Program-made: the position numbers and the translations under genes | Part shown: in pieces, positions 1 to 6,555 of the stretch | How positions within the stretch are numbered: position 1 is the stretch's first letter | Layout of the letters: every line of letters starts with the position of its first letter | The notes under the pieces: generated by a model | Database searches by the model: none | The model's input: only the letters and a program-made list of their open reading frames with translations | Told to the model about the DNA's origin: nothing | Assembly (NCBI GenBank): GCA_009936825.1 | Contig: JAACDV010000157.1 | Span: forward strand, 1 to 6,755 | Direction of reading: 5' to 3' | DNA: 6,755 nucleotides | From: Bacteroidota bacterium | GTDB taxonomy: Bacteria > Pseudomonadota > Alphaproteobacteria > Puniceispirillales > Puniceispirillaceae

Positions 1-407
1 GGCGACAGAACAAGACTGGCACATTGCGAAAGCCCGGACAGTGTACGACTGGTTTTTTCCAGCAATTCATCAACCGAAATGCCCCGCGTGGCGCATTCAC
101 CGTCAATCGACATCCGATCTTCTTTGGTCAGATCATTGGTGAATTCCATTAATCCATCAACAAACATCCGCAAACCGGTCTCGGTCGGAACGCGCCCCGC
201 CGAGATATGCGGCGAGAAGAGCAACCCCGCCTGTTCCAAATCACTCATGTTACTGCGAACTGATGCCGGCGAGAGATCATGTTTCAAATGTCTCGCCAGT
301 GCTTTTGACCCGATGGGCTGGCCAGTTTCAAGATACGCACCGACTAGCGCGTTGAAAATCTCAAGAGCGCGAGGTTTCAATCCGAGAAGGGTGGCGTCAT
401 TCATCAT
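1..407 (-). CDS. hrcA: HrcA heat-inducible transcription repressor, N-terminal 135 residues (runs off left edge)
   Basis: Read on the minus strand from ATG 407-405, the frame stays open to the window edge. It begins MMNDATLLGLKPRALEIF and carries the hallmark HrcA stretch SPASVRSNMSDLEQAGLLFS followed by PHISAGRVPTETGLRMFVDG (roughly residues 45-85). This is the winged-helix DNA-binding domain plus the conserved SAGRVPT turn. HrcA represses class I heat-shock genes (groESL, dnaK and others) by binding the CIRCE inverted repeat, and its activity depends on GroEL. The GAF-like dimerisation part lies outside the window. ATG 404-402 is an equally possible start, since neither has a clear Shine-Dalgarno sequence. 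In many alphaproteobacteria grpE follows hrcA, but that would be off the left edge here. The gene diverges from rph with about 80 bases between start codons. Identity is secure; only the exact start is uncertain. Confidence 0.95.
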   Translation of the reverse strand, partial: MMNDATLLGLKPRALEIFNALVGAYLETGQPIGSKALARHLKHDLSPASVRSNMSDLEQAGLLFSPHISAGRVPTETGLRMFVDGLMEFTNDLTKEDRMSIDGECATRGISVDELLEKTSRTLSGLSQCASLVLS

Positions 408-452
408 ACCAGCTTAGGGTAATCTCAAACTCGTGGTCAATGTCACAGTCCC

Positions 453-468
453 TTTATTGTCTAATAAA
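453..468. promoter_or_regulatory. Inverted repeat in the hrcA/rph divergent region, possible promoter or operator
   Basis: TTTATT (453-458), four bases, then AATAAA (463-468) form a perfect 6-bp inverted repeat in the AT-rich part of the hrcA–rph intergenic region. The right arm includes TAATAA (462-467), which could serve as a -10 element for rph, but no good -35 is visible at standard spacing. It is too short and AT-rich to exclude chance. It is not CIRCE. Confidence 0.2.
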
Positions 469-486
469 TTTTCAAAAGAGGTTTCG

Positions 487-1212
487 ATGCAACGTCCATC
501 AGGCAGAGATGCCAGCCACCTTCGCGCTATTTCTATTGAGCCCGACATATCGCTGCATGCCGAAGGGTCCTGTATGGCGAAATTTGGCAACACCCATGTG
601 TTATGCACCGCATCGGTTGAAGATCGCGTTCCCCATTTTTTGCGCAACACCGGCAAGGGCTGGGTGACCGCTGAATACGGAATGCTGCCCCGGTCAACTC
701 ACTCTCGAAGCGACCGTGAAGCGGCGCGCGGAAAACAGGGGGGCCGCACGCTGGAAATTCAACGCTTAATCGGTCGGGCGCTGCGTTCAGTTACCGATCT
801 AAGCGCGCTTGGTGAACATCAAATTAAACTGGATTGCGATGTTATTCAGGCTGATGGTGGTACGCGTACAGCGGCAATCACCGGGGCTTGGGTTGCGCTG
901 CGGATTGCCTGCGAGAAGTTGCTTTTGGCCGGGGCAATCACGCGCCAGCCGATGACCGATCAGGTTGCCGCAATTTCATGCGGAGTTTGGCAGGGAATGC
1001 CGGTTACTGATCTGGATTATGCCGAAGATAGCACCGCCGAGATTGACGCCAATTTCGTGCTAAGCGCCAGTACCGGACTGGTGGAAATTCAGGCCACCGG
1101 CGAAGAGCGCCCCTTTTCCCGCGCCGAACTTGATTCCATGCTGGATCTCGCAACATCCAGCTGCTCACAGCTTTTCGAATTGCAGATGAGCGCCGTACGC
1201 GCTGCAAGCTGA
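487..1212 (+). CDS. rph: Ribonuclease PH
   Basis: RNase PH is a phosphorolytic 3'-5' exoribonuclease that removes the last nucleotides after the CCA end of tRNA precursors, releasing nucleoside diphosphates. It works as a hexameric ring in the cytoplasm. The 241-residue product matches the usual length of about 240. It opens with MQRPSGR, has the conserved [17 protein letters not shown] (about residues 58-74), [17 protein letters not shown] with phosphate-site Arg87, [18 protein letters not shown] with Arg127, and [15 protein letters not shown] with acidic residues Asp181 and Asp187 at the expected metal site. The start at ATG 487 is chosen because AAGAGG (476-481) lies five bases upstream and family members begin with M(Q)RPSGR. 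An upstream GTG at 433 would add 18 unconserved residues. It is probably the first gene of the rph–rdgB–hemW run. Confidence 0.97.
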   Translation: MQRPSGRDASHLRAISIEPDISLHAEGSCMAKFGNTHVLCTASVEDRVPHFLRNTGKGWVTAEYGMLPRSTHSRSDREAARGKQGGRTLEIQRLIGRALRSVTDLSALGEHQIKLDCDVIQADGGTRTAAITGAWVALRIACEKLLLAGAITRQPMTDQVAAISCGVWQGMPVTDLDYAEDSTAEIDANFVLSASTGLVEIQATGEERPFSRAELDSMLDLATSSCSQLFELQMSAVRAAS

Positions 1213-1241
1213 CCGGCTCAGGCTCCAAGATTTGCCCCATC

Positions 1242-1274
1242 GGAAAGGCCAAGTGGGAAAGGCCAAGTGGGAAA
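1242..1274. repeat. 14-bp tandem direct repeat (about 2.4 copies) between rph and rdgB
   Basis: The 82-base rph–rdgB gap contains a perfect period-14 repeat spanning 33 bases: GGAAAGGCCAAGTG twice, then GGAAA. It ends about ten bases before the rdgB ribosome-binding region (AGGA 1284-1287). No dyad symmetry suggestive of a terminator accompanies it. It looks like a slippage-type duplication in non-coding sequence. Confidence 0.9.
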
Positions 1275-1294
1275 TAACCGCATAGGACGAGAAC

Positions 1295-1936
1295 ATGACA
1301 AATCGGATTTTTGATCAGGATGAGCTTGTTCTGGCATCGCATAATGATGGCAAGCTTGTTGAAATTGCAGCGTTGTTTGACTCCCGTCCCTTTAAGATTT
1401 CTTCGGCCAAGGAATATGATCTGCCTGAACCCGAAGAAACCGAGGCTACATTTACCGGTAATGCCCTTTTAAAGGCAAAGGCGACAACGCTTGCCACCGG
1501 CAAAGTTGCGCTTGCCGATGATTCAGGTCTTGTCGTTCCGGCGATTAATGGTGATCCGGGAATTTATTCGGCAAGATGGGCCGGCCCCAATAAAGATTTT
1601 GGCATGGCGATGGAAAGGGTTAATTCGTCAATCGCCAACTTAAAAAACACCCGAACTACCAATGTTCCTGAAGGGTCCGGCGATAAGGATCGATCTGCCC
1701 ATTTTATCTGCGTGCTGGCTATGTGCTGGCCAGATGGGCATGAGGAAGTGTTCGAAGGCCGGGTTGATGGCACGCTGGTTTGGCCGCCGCGTGGCAAAAA
1801 TGGTTTTGGCTATGATCCAATGTTTGTGGCCACCGGATATGATGTAACTTTTGGCGAGATGGATTCTGAAGAAAAGTTGGCCATTGGACACCGCGCCGAT
1901 GCCTTTTCCAAACTTGTTGCGGCCATCCTGCCATGA
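1295..1936 (+). CDS. rdgB: RdgB/HAM1-type dITP/XTP pyrophosphatase
   Basis: This family hydrolyses non-canonical purine nucleoside triphosphates (ITP, dITP, XTP) to monophosphate and pyrophosphate, keeping them out of DNA and RNA. The 213-residue product is normal or slightly long. Visible family motifs are LASHNDGK (residues 13-20, triphosphate-binding), [12 protein letters not shown] (50-61), ALADDSGL (72-79, catalytic/metal Asp76), YSARWAG (91-97) and [11 protein letters not shown] (167-177). The C-terminal base-recognition motif reads IGHR (197-200), where most members have (I)SHR; His and Arg are kept but the Ser is Gly. ATG 1295 is supported by AGGA at 1284-1287. The stop TGA (1934-1936) overlaps the hemW start as ATGA. 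The rdgB–hemW adjacency is also found in E. coli. Confidence 0.96.
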   Translation: MTNRIFDQDELVLASHNDGKLVEIAALFDSRPFKISSAKEYDLPEPEETEATFTGNALLKAKATTLATGKVALADDSGLVVPAINGDPGIYSARWAGPNKDFGMAMERVNSSIANLKNTRTTNVPEGSGDKDRSAHFICVLAMCWPDGHEEVFEGRVDGTLVWPPRGKNGFGYDPMFVATGYDVTFGEMDSEEKLAIGHRADAFSKLVAAILP

Positions 1937-3192
1937 TTGAAGCTACTACGCCAGCATCAGGAAATGCGGTGTTGGGCCCCCATAATAGATTGGGACCCAA
2001 TGCTAGATTAGCGCCCAATGCTAGATTAGGACTCTACGTTCATTGGCCTTTTTGCCGCGCGAAATGCCCCTATTGTGATTTTAATTCGCATGTATCCCGC
2101 GACGTTGATAACGCCGCTTTTGCCCGCGCTTTTCGACGCGAAATGCAACATCTGGCTGATTTATATTCTGCTGGAAGAGAGATAAGCAGTATCTTTTTTG
2201 GCGGCGGCACGCCCAGCTTGATGCCGCCTTGGCTGCTCGATGGAATTTTGCAGGATGCAGAAGATATTTTCGGTTTTAGCGATGGTATAGAGATTACCGC
2301 CGAGGCCAATCCAACATCAACCGAGGCTGAGAACCTAAGCGCGTTCAAATCGGCAGGTGTAAACCGGGTTTCGCTTGGGGTTCAGTCGATGAGTGACGCT
2401 GATCTGAGTTTTTTGGGGCGCGAACATTCCGTTCGTGAGGCTTTGCAGGCGGTGGAGGTTGCGCGGCAGCTTTTTGACCGCGTTTCCATAGATTTAATTT
2501 ATGCGTTGCACGGCCAAACGGCACAGCGCTGGGAGAAGGAACTGACATCCGCGCTGCAGCTGGGGCTGGATCATATGTCACTTTACCAACTGACGATTGA
2601 AAGTGGCACCGCGTTTTTTGCGCGCAACAATGCAGGGGAAATTCTGACTGTCGATGATGATCTCGCCGCCGATCTCTATCTGTTGACGGACGATATAATG
2701 ACGGCGGCGAAGATGCCAGCCTATGAAGTGTCAAACTATGCGCGCCCCGGCAGCGAATGCCAGCATAATTTGATTTACTGGCGGGCCGAGGACTGGATTG
2801 GCATCGGCCCCGGAGCGCATAGTCGTATCACCAAAACCGGTGCGCGTGGCAGGGAGCGTCACGGCCTTGCGACACGCCGCAATCCGTCCAGCTGGCTTGC
2901 AGATATTGAAAAAAATGGCCACGGAATCGATATCACCACACAAGACACGCTGGCCGACTGCGTTGCCGAGCGGTTGATGATGGGATTGCGCCTGTCCGAA
3001 GGCATTGATCTTGGCGTTTTTGAAAGCCAGTTTGGCGCGCTGAACCGCCATATTGATCCAGCATCCATTCAGAATTTTTGCCAAATGGGGCTGTTAACAC
3101 AAACGCCTGACCGACTGGCCGCAACCAGAGACGGACGGTTGGTGCTGAACCGGATTCTGGCTGATTTGCTTACTGATACAGCCTCAAAATAA
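1933..3192 (+). CDS. hemW: HemW, radical-SAM family heme chaperone (formerly annotated as HemN-like coproporphyrinogen oxidase)
   Basis: HemW binds heme and a [4Fe-4S] cluster and is thought to deliver heme to membrane respiratory proteins; it lacks the true HemN oxidase activity. The 419-residue reading has [17 protein letters not shown] (residues 37-53) with radical-SAM cysteines Cys41, Cys45 and Cys48, the SAM-binding FFGGGTPS (88-95), the heme-binding signature HNLIYW (278-283, pattern HNxxYW) and GIGPGAHSR just after it. These separate HemW from HemN. The ATG overlaps the rdgB stop (ATGA), so coupled translation is likely. The first 33 residues before the conserved LYVHWPF are longer than usual and contain six-residue repeats. 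An internal GTG at 1969, preceded six bases away by AGGA (1959-1962), is a credible alternative start giving 407 residues. Confidence 0.95.
   Translation: MIEATTPASGNAVLGPHNRLGPNARLAPNARLGLYVHWPFCRAKCPYCDFNSHVSRDVDNAAFARAFRREMQHLADLYSAGREISSIFFGGGTPSLMPPWLLDGILQDAEDIFGFSDGIEITAEANPTSTEAENLSAFKSAGVNRVSLGVQSMSDADLSFLGREHSVREALQAVEVARQLFDRVSIDLIYALHGQTAQRWEKELTSALQLGLDHMSLYQLTIESGTAFFARNNAGEILTVDDDLAADLYLLTDDIMTAAKMPAYEVSNYARPGSECQHNLIYWRAEDWIGIGPGAHSRITKTGARGRERHGLATRRNPSSWLADIEKNGHGIDITTQDTLADCVAERLMMGLRLSEGIDLGVFESQFGALNRHIDPASIQNFCQMGLLTQTPDRLAATRDGRLVLNRILADLLTDTASK
1972..2031 (+). repeat. Degenerate 18-bp tandem repeat encoding six-residue units in the HemW N-terminus
   Basis: Three in-frame 18-bp units (1972-1989, 1990-2007, 2008-2025) plus a third of a fourth encode [18 protein letters not shown] and LG. 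Units 2 and 3 match at 15 of 18 bases, and units 1 and 2 at 14 of 18. The array sits directly upstream of the conserved LYVHWPF radical-SAM start, in a stretch absent from typical HemW proteins. Confidence 0.88.
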
Positions 3193-3196
3193 CTTG

Positions 3197-4999
3197 TCAT
3201 ATCTTATCGGGGGCTGGTTGGACTAATGTCGATATGCCGCCACTGATCTGCCGCAGCTCAAAACTGCGTTGGTTGCCGCCATTTGGCAGCAGCCGATAGG
3301 CCCCGCTAAAACCGCTAAACCCTGTTTCAGAAACCAGCGCTTTTCGCCATTCGGTATTTTGACTTTTCGCCAGCACCGACATCATCGCCATCGCATCAAA
3401 GCTAAGCCTAGCCAGTGCACCAGGCCGGTTTTCCCAGACCTCCGACCACAGCGCATTGAATTTTTCATCCTGAGCGGTTGGCCGCGAGGTAAACAGCCCA
3501 CCCTGAAGCGACGGTTCGCTTAAAATGCGACTCTGATTCCACTGTGCATTGCCAAGATAAAGAACGCGCTCTGAATCAGCATCGTAATAAGCCAAAACAG
3601 GGGCGGTACGAAGAGCAAAATCAGCACTGCCAGCAAATAGCACAGCATCAAAGCGCGGCGGCGGTAAGTCTGTAACCGCTATAGGACCTTCATCTTCGGC
3701 CGGTGGTTCATAACCAGTAAAGGTGCGAATGGCCGATTTCAACTGATCCTCATCAGCAAGCTGATCGGCATTCAAGGTCATCATATCTTCGGGGCGAAGA
3801 CCGAACTGGCCAAGCCTTTTGGCAGCATGACGCGCCAGACGCTGACCAAAGGAAGAATTCTCAGCAATAATTCCAATTTTGCCGCGCCCCGCAGTTAACG
3901 CATGACCAAGAAGAAGATCAACCTGATGCTCTGGCATATACCCGAATAGCCAACTACCACTAGCCGCAATCTCAGCATTATTAGATAGGGCCAGCATGGG
4001 AAGACCAGCATTTCTGGTGACAACACGCGCCGGAATAACGGCATCGGAGAACAGCGGCCCAACAATAATGTCAGCTTGCGAGTCAATCGCTTGGCGGGCA
4101 GCCATCTCAGCGTTTGGGCCTGATTCGGTATCAAACACCATAAGTTCAATTTGCGGATCACGAAGAGAGAATAGCGCAAGCTCGGCGCCGCGAAGAAGTT
4201 CATTCCCAAGGTTGATATTAGCCCCGCTTTGAGGGATCAAAAGAGCAATGCGCGTAATTCCCTGACCCTTTGCAGGAAGTTTGAATGCTTTGGGAATGGG
4301 GGGGGATTGTTTTGCTGCCAGCATTGAAAAAGCCGCCTCCAGCGCTTCAGCAGCAAGAGATTCGTCCGGCCCAACCGGAATTTTAGGCTCAATAACCGGC
4401 GTTTTATTTTTTTGCGCAGTTTCTATGTTCCAGATAATGCTGCCAACGACATCTTTTTCAACCGGCGCATCTTCTTTCAAATTATTGGCAATTTTCCCTT
4501 CTTCGCTCTGGTCCAGGTTGGATTGGCTCCGGGTGATCTGGTCCTGTGTAGCTTGATCATCAGCAATTCGGTCATCAGAACTTGGCACCGCCCGATCAAT
4601 CACCCCGGCAATCGACGGGTTCAGGCGGGCGATCTTCAGCTCTTTGGAAGGTTGCGTTAATACAGGATCTGGCTCTGCTTCACTATTTGGGCCAGTTTGG
4701 GTTGGTGGCACAGCACTTTCAGTATTGGGACCTTCAGTAGTGCGACCTGCAGCATTGGTAATTATGCCCGTTTCGGTAATTTCTTCAGTTGACGTCGGGG
4801 CCTTGTTCTGTGGAAGCGACGCCTGATCTACCGCCACACCGCAAGCCGAAAGAACCCCCGCACACAGCAAAGTAACCAGAAAGCTGGCATTTTTACTGTT
4901 ACGATAATTCTGACTTTTCGCCCGATTCTTCAATCCTTTCCAGTTTTTCAAACCAGATAGGTGCCCGACAAACTTTTTCCGCCCCAAAACAATCCTCAT
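3197..4999 (-). CDS. LppC/LpoA-family outer-membrane lipoprotein (putative penicillin-binding protein activator)
   Basis: The 600-residue product is a predicted lipoprotein. A long Lys/Arg-rich n-region is followed by a hydrophobic core and lipobox VLSAC, with lipidated Cys at residue 53. Residues ~54-245 are a Pro/Thr/Ser/Asp/Glu-rich, probably disordered linker. From about residue 250 (RIALLIPQSG...NELLRGAELA) to the end is a type I periplasmic-binding-protein fold, as in the C-terminal domain of LpoA. In E. coli LpoA stimulates PBP1A peptidoglycan synthesis from the outer membrane; that role here is inferred. The E. coli N-terminal TPR-like domain is not seen; the linker takes its place. 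I chose ATG 4999-4997 because GGAGG (plus 5006-5010) lies six bases upstream; the longer frame to 5050 lacks such support. The gene diverges from rsmI, as lpoA does in E. coli, and converges on hemW with a 4-base gap. A general amino-acid-binding (Peripla_BP_6) lipoprotein is the alternative. Confidence 0.85.
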   Translation of the reverse strand: MRIVLGRKKFVGHLSGLKNWKGLKNRAKSQNYRNSKNASFLVTLLCAGVLSACGVAVDQASLPQNKAPTSTEEITETGIITNAAGRTTEGPNTESAVPPTQTGPNSEAEPDPVLTQPSKELKIARLNPSIAGVIDRAVPSSDDRIADDQATQDQITRSQSNLDQSEEGKIANNLKEDAPVEKDVVGSIIWNIETAQKNKTPVIEPKIPVGPDESLAAEALEAAFSMLAAKQSPPIPKAFKLPAKGQGITRIALLIPQSGANINLGNELLRGAELALFSLRDPQIELMVFDTESGPNAEMAARQAIDSQADIIVGPLFSDAVIPARVVTRNAGLPMLALSNNAEIAASGSWLFGYMPEHQVDLLLGHALTAGRGKIGIIAENSSFGQRLARHAAKRLGQFGLRPEDMMTLNADQLADEDQLKSAIRTFTGYEPPAEDEGPIAVTDLPPPRFDAVLFAGSADFALRTAPVLAYYDADSERVLYLGNAQWNQSRILSEPSLQGGLFTSRPTAQDEKFNALWSEVWENRPGALARLSFDAMAMMSVLAKSQNTEWRKALVSETGFSGFSGAYRLLPNGGNQRSFELRQISGGISTLVQPAPDKI

Positions 5000-5021
5000 A
5001 AGAAACCTCCCACGGACATGT

Positions 5022-5053
5022 ATAATGACCTGTTTTTGCGCATAAGTCATTAT
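5022..5053. promoter_or_regulatory. 8-bp inverted repeat in the lpoA-like/rsmI divergent region
   Basis: ATAATGAC (5022-5029) and GTCATTAT (5046-5053) are perfect inverted arms separated by 16 bases, roughly midway between the two divergent start codons (4999 and 5100). The spacing would fit a dimeric regulator binding two successive half-sites, but no known operator is recognised, and the arms could be chance in AT-rich DNA. Confidence 0.3.
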
Positions 5054-5064
5054 TCAGCTATATC
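5036..5064 (+). promoter_or_regulatory. Candidate sigma-70-like promoter for rsmI
   Basis: TTGCGC (5036-5041) and TATATC (5059-5064) are separated by 17 bases and lie 36 bases before the chosen rsmI ATG. Agreement with consensus is partial. The candidate overlaps the right arm of the inverted repeat at 5046-5053, so that element could affect its use. Confidence 0.3.
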
Positions 5065-5099
5065 TGTGCCTAATCAGAAAATTGAGCAAGATAGATCAC

Positions 5100-5954
5100 A
5101 TGAAACCGAAAGCGAATGGGAAGCTTACCATTGTGGCAACGCCGATCGGCAATCTTGGTGATTTTACCCCACGCGCCTCAGAAACTCTGTCCAATGTCGA
5201 TATTATCGCCTGCGAGGATACGCGCGTGACACGCAAGCTCTTGCGCCTGACCGGAACCAATACAAGCGCAAAACTAGTGCCATATCATGACCATAATGGG
5301 GCAGGTATGCGACCATGGCTTATCGAAAAAATGGAAACCGGGGTGAATGTCGCCCTTGTCAGCGATGCCGGAACGCCGCTGATTTCAGATCCCGGATATA
5401 AGCTGGTTGCCGCCTGCCGTGATCAGAATATAGGTGTATTCAGCACCCCTGGTGCCAGCGCTGTCATCACCGCGCTGGCGGTGTCCGGCCTGCCAACCGA
5501 CAGGTTTCTGTTTGCCGGATTCGTGCCGTCTGGAGCTAGTGCGCGGCAAGATATTTTTAAAGAGTTCGCCCAGATTTCCGCGACAACTATCTGGTTTGAT
5601 GCGCCAAGCAGACTGGCCGTGACTCTGGGTGAAATGGCGGAAATTATGGGTCCGCGCATCGCCGTGATTGCCCGCGAGCTAACCAAGCTTCATGAAGAAA
5701 TAATCCGCGGTGATCTTGCCGATCTGGCCACGCGTATAAAAACCGGGCCTACGCTGAAAGGTGAAATTGTGCTGGTTGTGGCGGGTGACGATGGCACAAA
5801 ATCCCGCCTCGATGATGAAGCGCTGGTAGCGATGATCAGCGCTGAGCTGGAAGGTCAATCTGTTCGTGATGCCGTCGCTTCGGTCGTTGAAACCACAGGA
5901 ATTGCCAAAAACCGCGTCTATAAGCTAGCACTATCCCTTGTCGATAAATCCTAA
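5100..5954 (+). CDS. rsmI: 16S rRNA (cytidine1402-2'-O)-methyltransferase RsmI
   Basis: RsmI uses S-adenosylmethionine to methylate the ribose of C1402 in the 16S rRNA decoding centre. The product has 284 residues, close to the usual 280-290, and belongs to the tetrapyrrole-methylase (SAM-dependent) fold. Visible motifs are LTIVATPIGNLGDFTPRA near the N-terminus, IIACEDTRVTRKLL, the YHDHN segment, NVALVSDAGTPLISDPGYKL, STPGASAVITALAVSGLPTD, and RELTKLHEEIIRG, ending in a GEIVLVVAG strand. The start ATG 5100 gives MKPKANGKLTIVATP; a TTG at 5082 in the same frame would add six residues and has no better ribosome site. The gene diverges from the lpoA-like gene and precedes yraN, a linkage shared with E. 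coli yraL–yraM–yraN. Its last codons (LVDKS and stop) are repeated twice more downstream. Confidence 0.97.
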   Translation: MKPKANGKLTIVATPIGNLGDFTPRASETLSNVDIIACEDTRVTRKLLRLTGTNTSAKLVPYHDHNGAGMRPWLIEKMETGVNVALVSDAGTPLISDPGYKLVAACRDQNIGVFSTPGASAVITALAVSGLPTDRFLFAGFVPSGASARQDIFKEFAQISATTIWFDAPSRLAVTLGEMAEIMGPRIAVIARELTKLHEEIIRGDLADLATRIKTGPTLKGEIVLVVAGDDGTKSRLDDEALVAMISAELEGQSVRDAVASVVETTGIAKNRVYKLALSLVDKS

Positions 5955-6006
5955 CGGGCCCTTGTCGATAAATCCTAACGGGCCCTTGTCGATAAATCCT
6001 AACGGG
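5935..6006 (+). repeat. Three perfect 24-bp tandem copies spanning the rsmI stop codon
   Basis: Copies lie at 5935-5958, 5959-5982 and 5983-6006 and are identical, with no partial copy on either side. Each unit begins CCCTTGTCGATAAA and ends CCTAACGGG. Because 24 is a multiple of three, each copy carries LVDKS plus a TAA stop in the rsmI frame; the first stop is at 5952-5954. Both junctions create the palindrome GGGCCC (5956-5961 and 5980-5985). Confidence 0.97.
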
Positions 6007-6049
6007 ACCATAAACGTTTCTTGATATTTAAGATTCGGCAAAAAGGGAA

Positions 6050-6471
6050 ATGGCATCAGCAAAACCACGAAACCTAGCCGCCGCCGCGCTGAAAGACTTG
6101 GCCGTCTTGCCGAGATTTTCGTGATGATATGGATGCTGTGTACAGGCCACACTATTCTGGCGCGCCGTTGGAAAAGCCGGGTTGGCGAGATTGATCTGAT
6201 CGTCCGGCGCGGCATGATGTTGATCTTTATCGAAGTGAAATTCCGGTCATCACCGCATCATGCCTTGGTTAGGATAACCGATCATCTGGTTGTTCCGGGG
6301 CTGCGTCAGCGCCAACGGATCATGCGTGCCGCAGAGGCATTTGCCATCCAGCAACGCACTTCGGACGAATTTGACTGGCGCTTTGATATCGTTCAGATGC
6401 AATGGCCAAGCTGGAAAAACTGGAAATTTCTGCATCACACCCCCAATGCGTGGACCGCCGATGGACTATAA
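6050..6471 (+). CDS. yraN: YraN family (UPF0102) nuclease-like protein, apparently frameshifted near its start or using a rare start codon
   Basis: The main frame (6025-6471) reads KPSRRRAERLGRLAEIF, then HTILARRWKSRVGEIDLI, then LIFIEVKFRSS, and near the end FDIVQMQW and HTPNAW. This is the YraN/UPF0102 pattern: a small PD-(D/E)xK-like nuclease fold with GEIDL (6184-6198) and ExK (IEVK, 6229-6240). Function is poorly defined; the family is linked to DNA processing or uptake by fold and context. The conserved N-terminal helix starts near 6073, but this frame has no ATG, GTG, TTG or CTG between the stop at 6022-6024 and GTG 6121, which would cut into the domain. ATG 6050 is in another frame and hits TGA at 6122. 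One extra base around A4 (6061-6064) would join them as MASAKTTKPSRRRAERLG, about 140 residues. Alternatively AUC 6055 could start it, since AAGGGA (6043-6048) is well spaced from it. Placement after rsmI agrees with E. coli. Confidence 0.78.
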
Positions 6472-6541
6472 ACTTCACTGCTTTCTCTTGACCATAGAAT
6501 CACCAAGCGGCACATTGACCAAGATACTAATCATGCAACCC

Positions 6542-6548
6542 AAGGAGG
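6542..6548 (+). promoter_or_regulatory. Strong Shine-Dalgarno sequence for the DolP-like gene
   Basis: AAGGAGG at 6542-6548 lies seven bases before ATG 6556. It is the best ribosome-binding site in the window and decides the start of the downstream lipoprotein over internal ATGs at 6577 and 6616. The rest of the 84-base gap after yraN shows no clear terminator or promoter. Confidence 0.85.
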
Positions 6549-6555
6549 CGCTCGA

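Noticed and set aside
79..417. Plus-strand ORF opposite hrcA
   Set aside because: It is antisense to the well-supported HrcA reading and shows no family features.
408..486. CIRCE operator (HrcA binding site) between hrcA and rph
   Set aside because: No TTAGCACTC-N9-GAGTGCTAA or close variant is present; the only dyad is the short TTTATT/AATAAA repeat.
433..486. Longer rph starting at GTG 433
   Set aside because: The extra 18 residues are unlike the family, and the Shine-Dalgarno AAGAGG at 476-481 points to ATG 487.
5000..5050. Longer lpoA-like start at 5050
   Set aside because: It would lengthen an already long n-region, and the strong GGAGG (5006-5010) supports the start at 4999.
5956..5985. 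Rho-independent terminator after rsmI at the GGGCCC palindromes
   Set aside because: The dyads are only six bases, have no loop and are not followed by a T-tract; they arise from the repeat junctions.
5935..6006. CRISPR-like array in the 24-bp repeats
   Set aside because: The copies are directly adjacent with no spacers, and there are no cas genes.
6059..6068. Classic programmed -1 slippery heptamer in yraN
   Set aside because: The zero-frame codons GCA AAA CCA do not fit X XXY YYZ, and no evident downstream pseudoknot was recognised; slippage on the A4 run alone remains possible but weak.
5931..6215. Minus-strand protein with repeated GFIDKGPL units
   Set aside because: It is the antisense shadow of the 24-bp repeat and of rsmI/yraN; it has no family resemblance and no convincing ribosome site.
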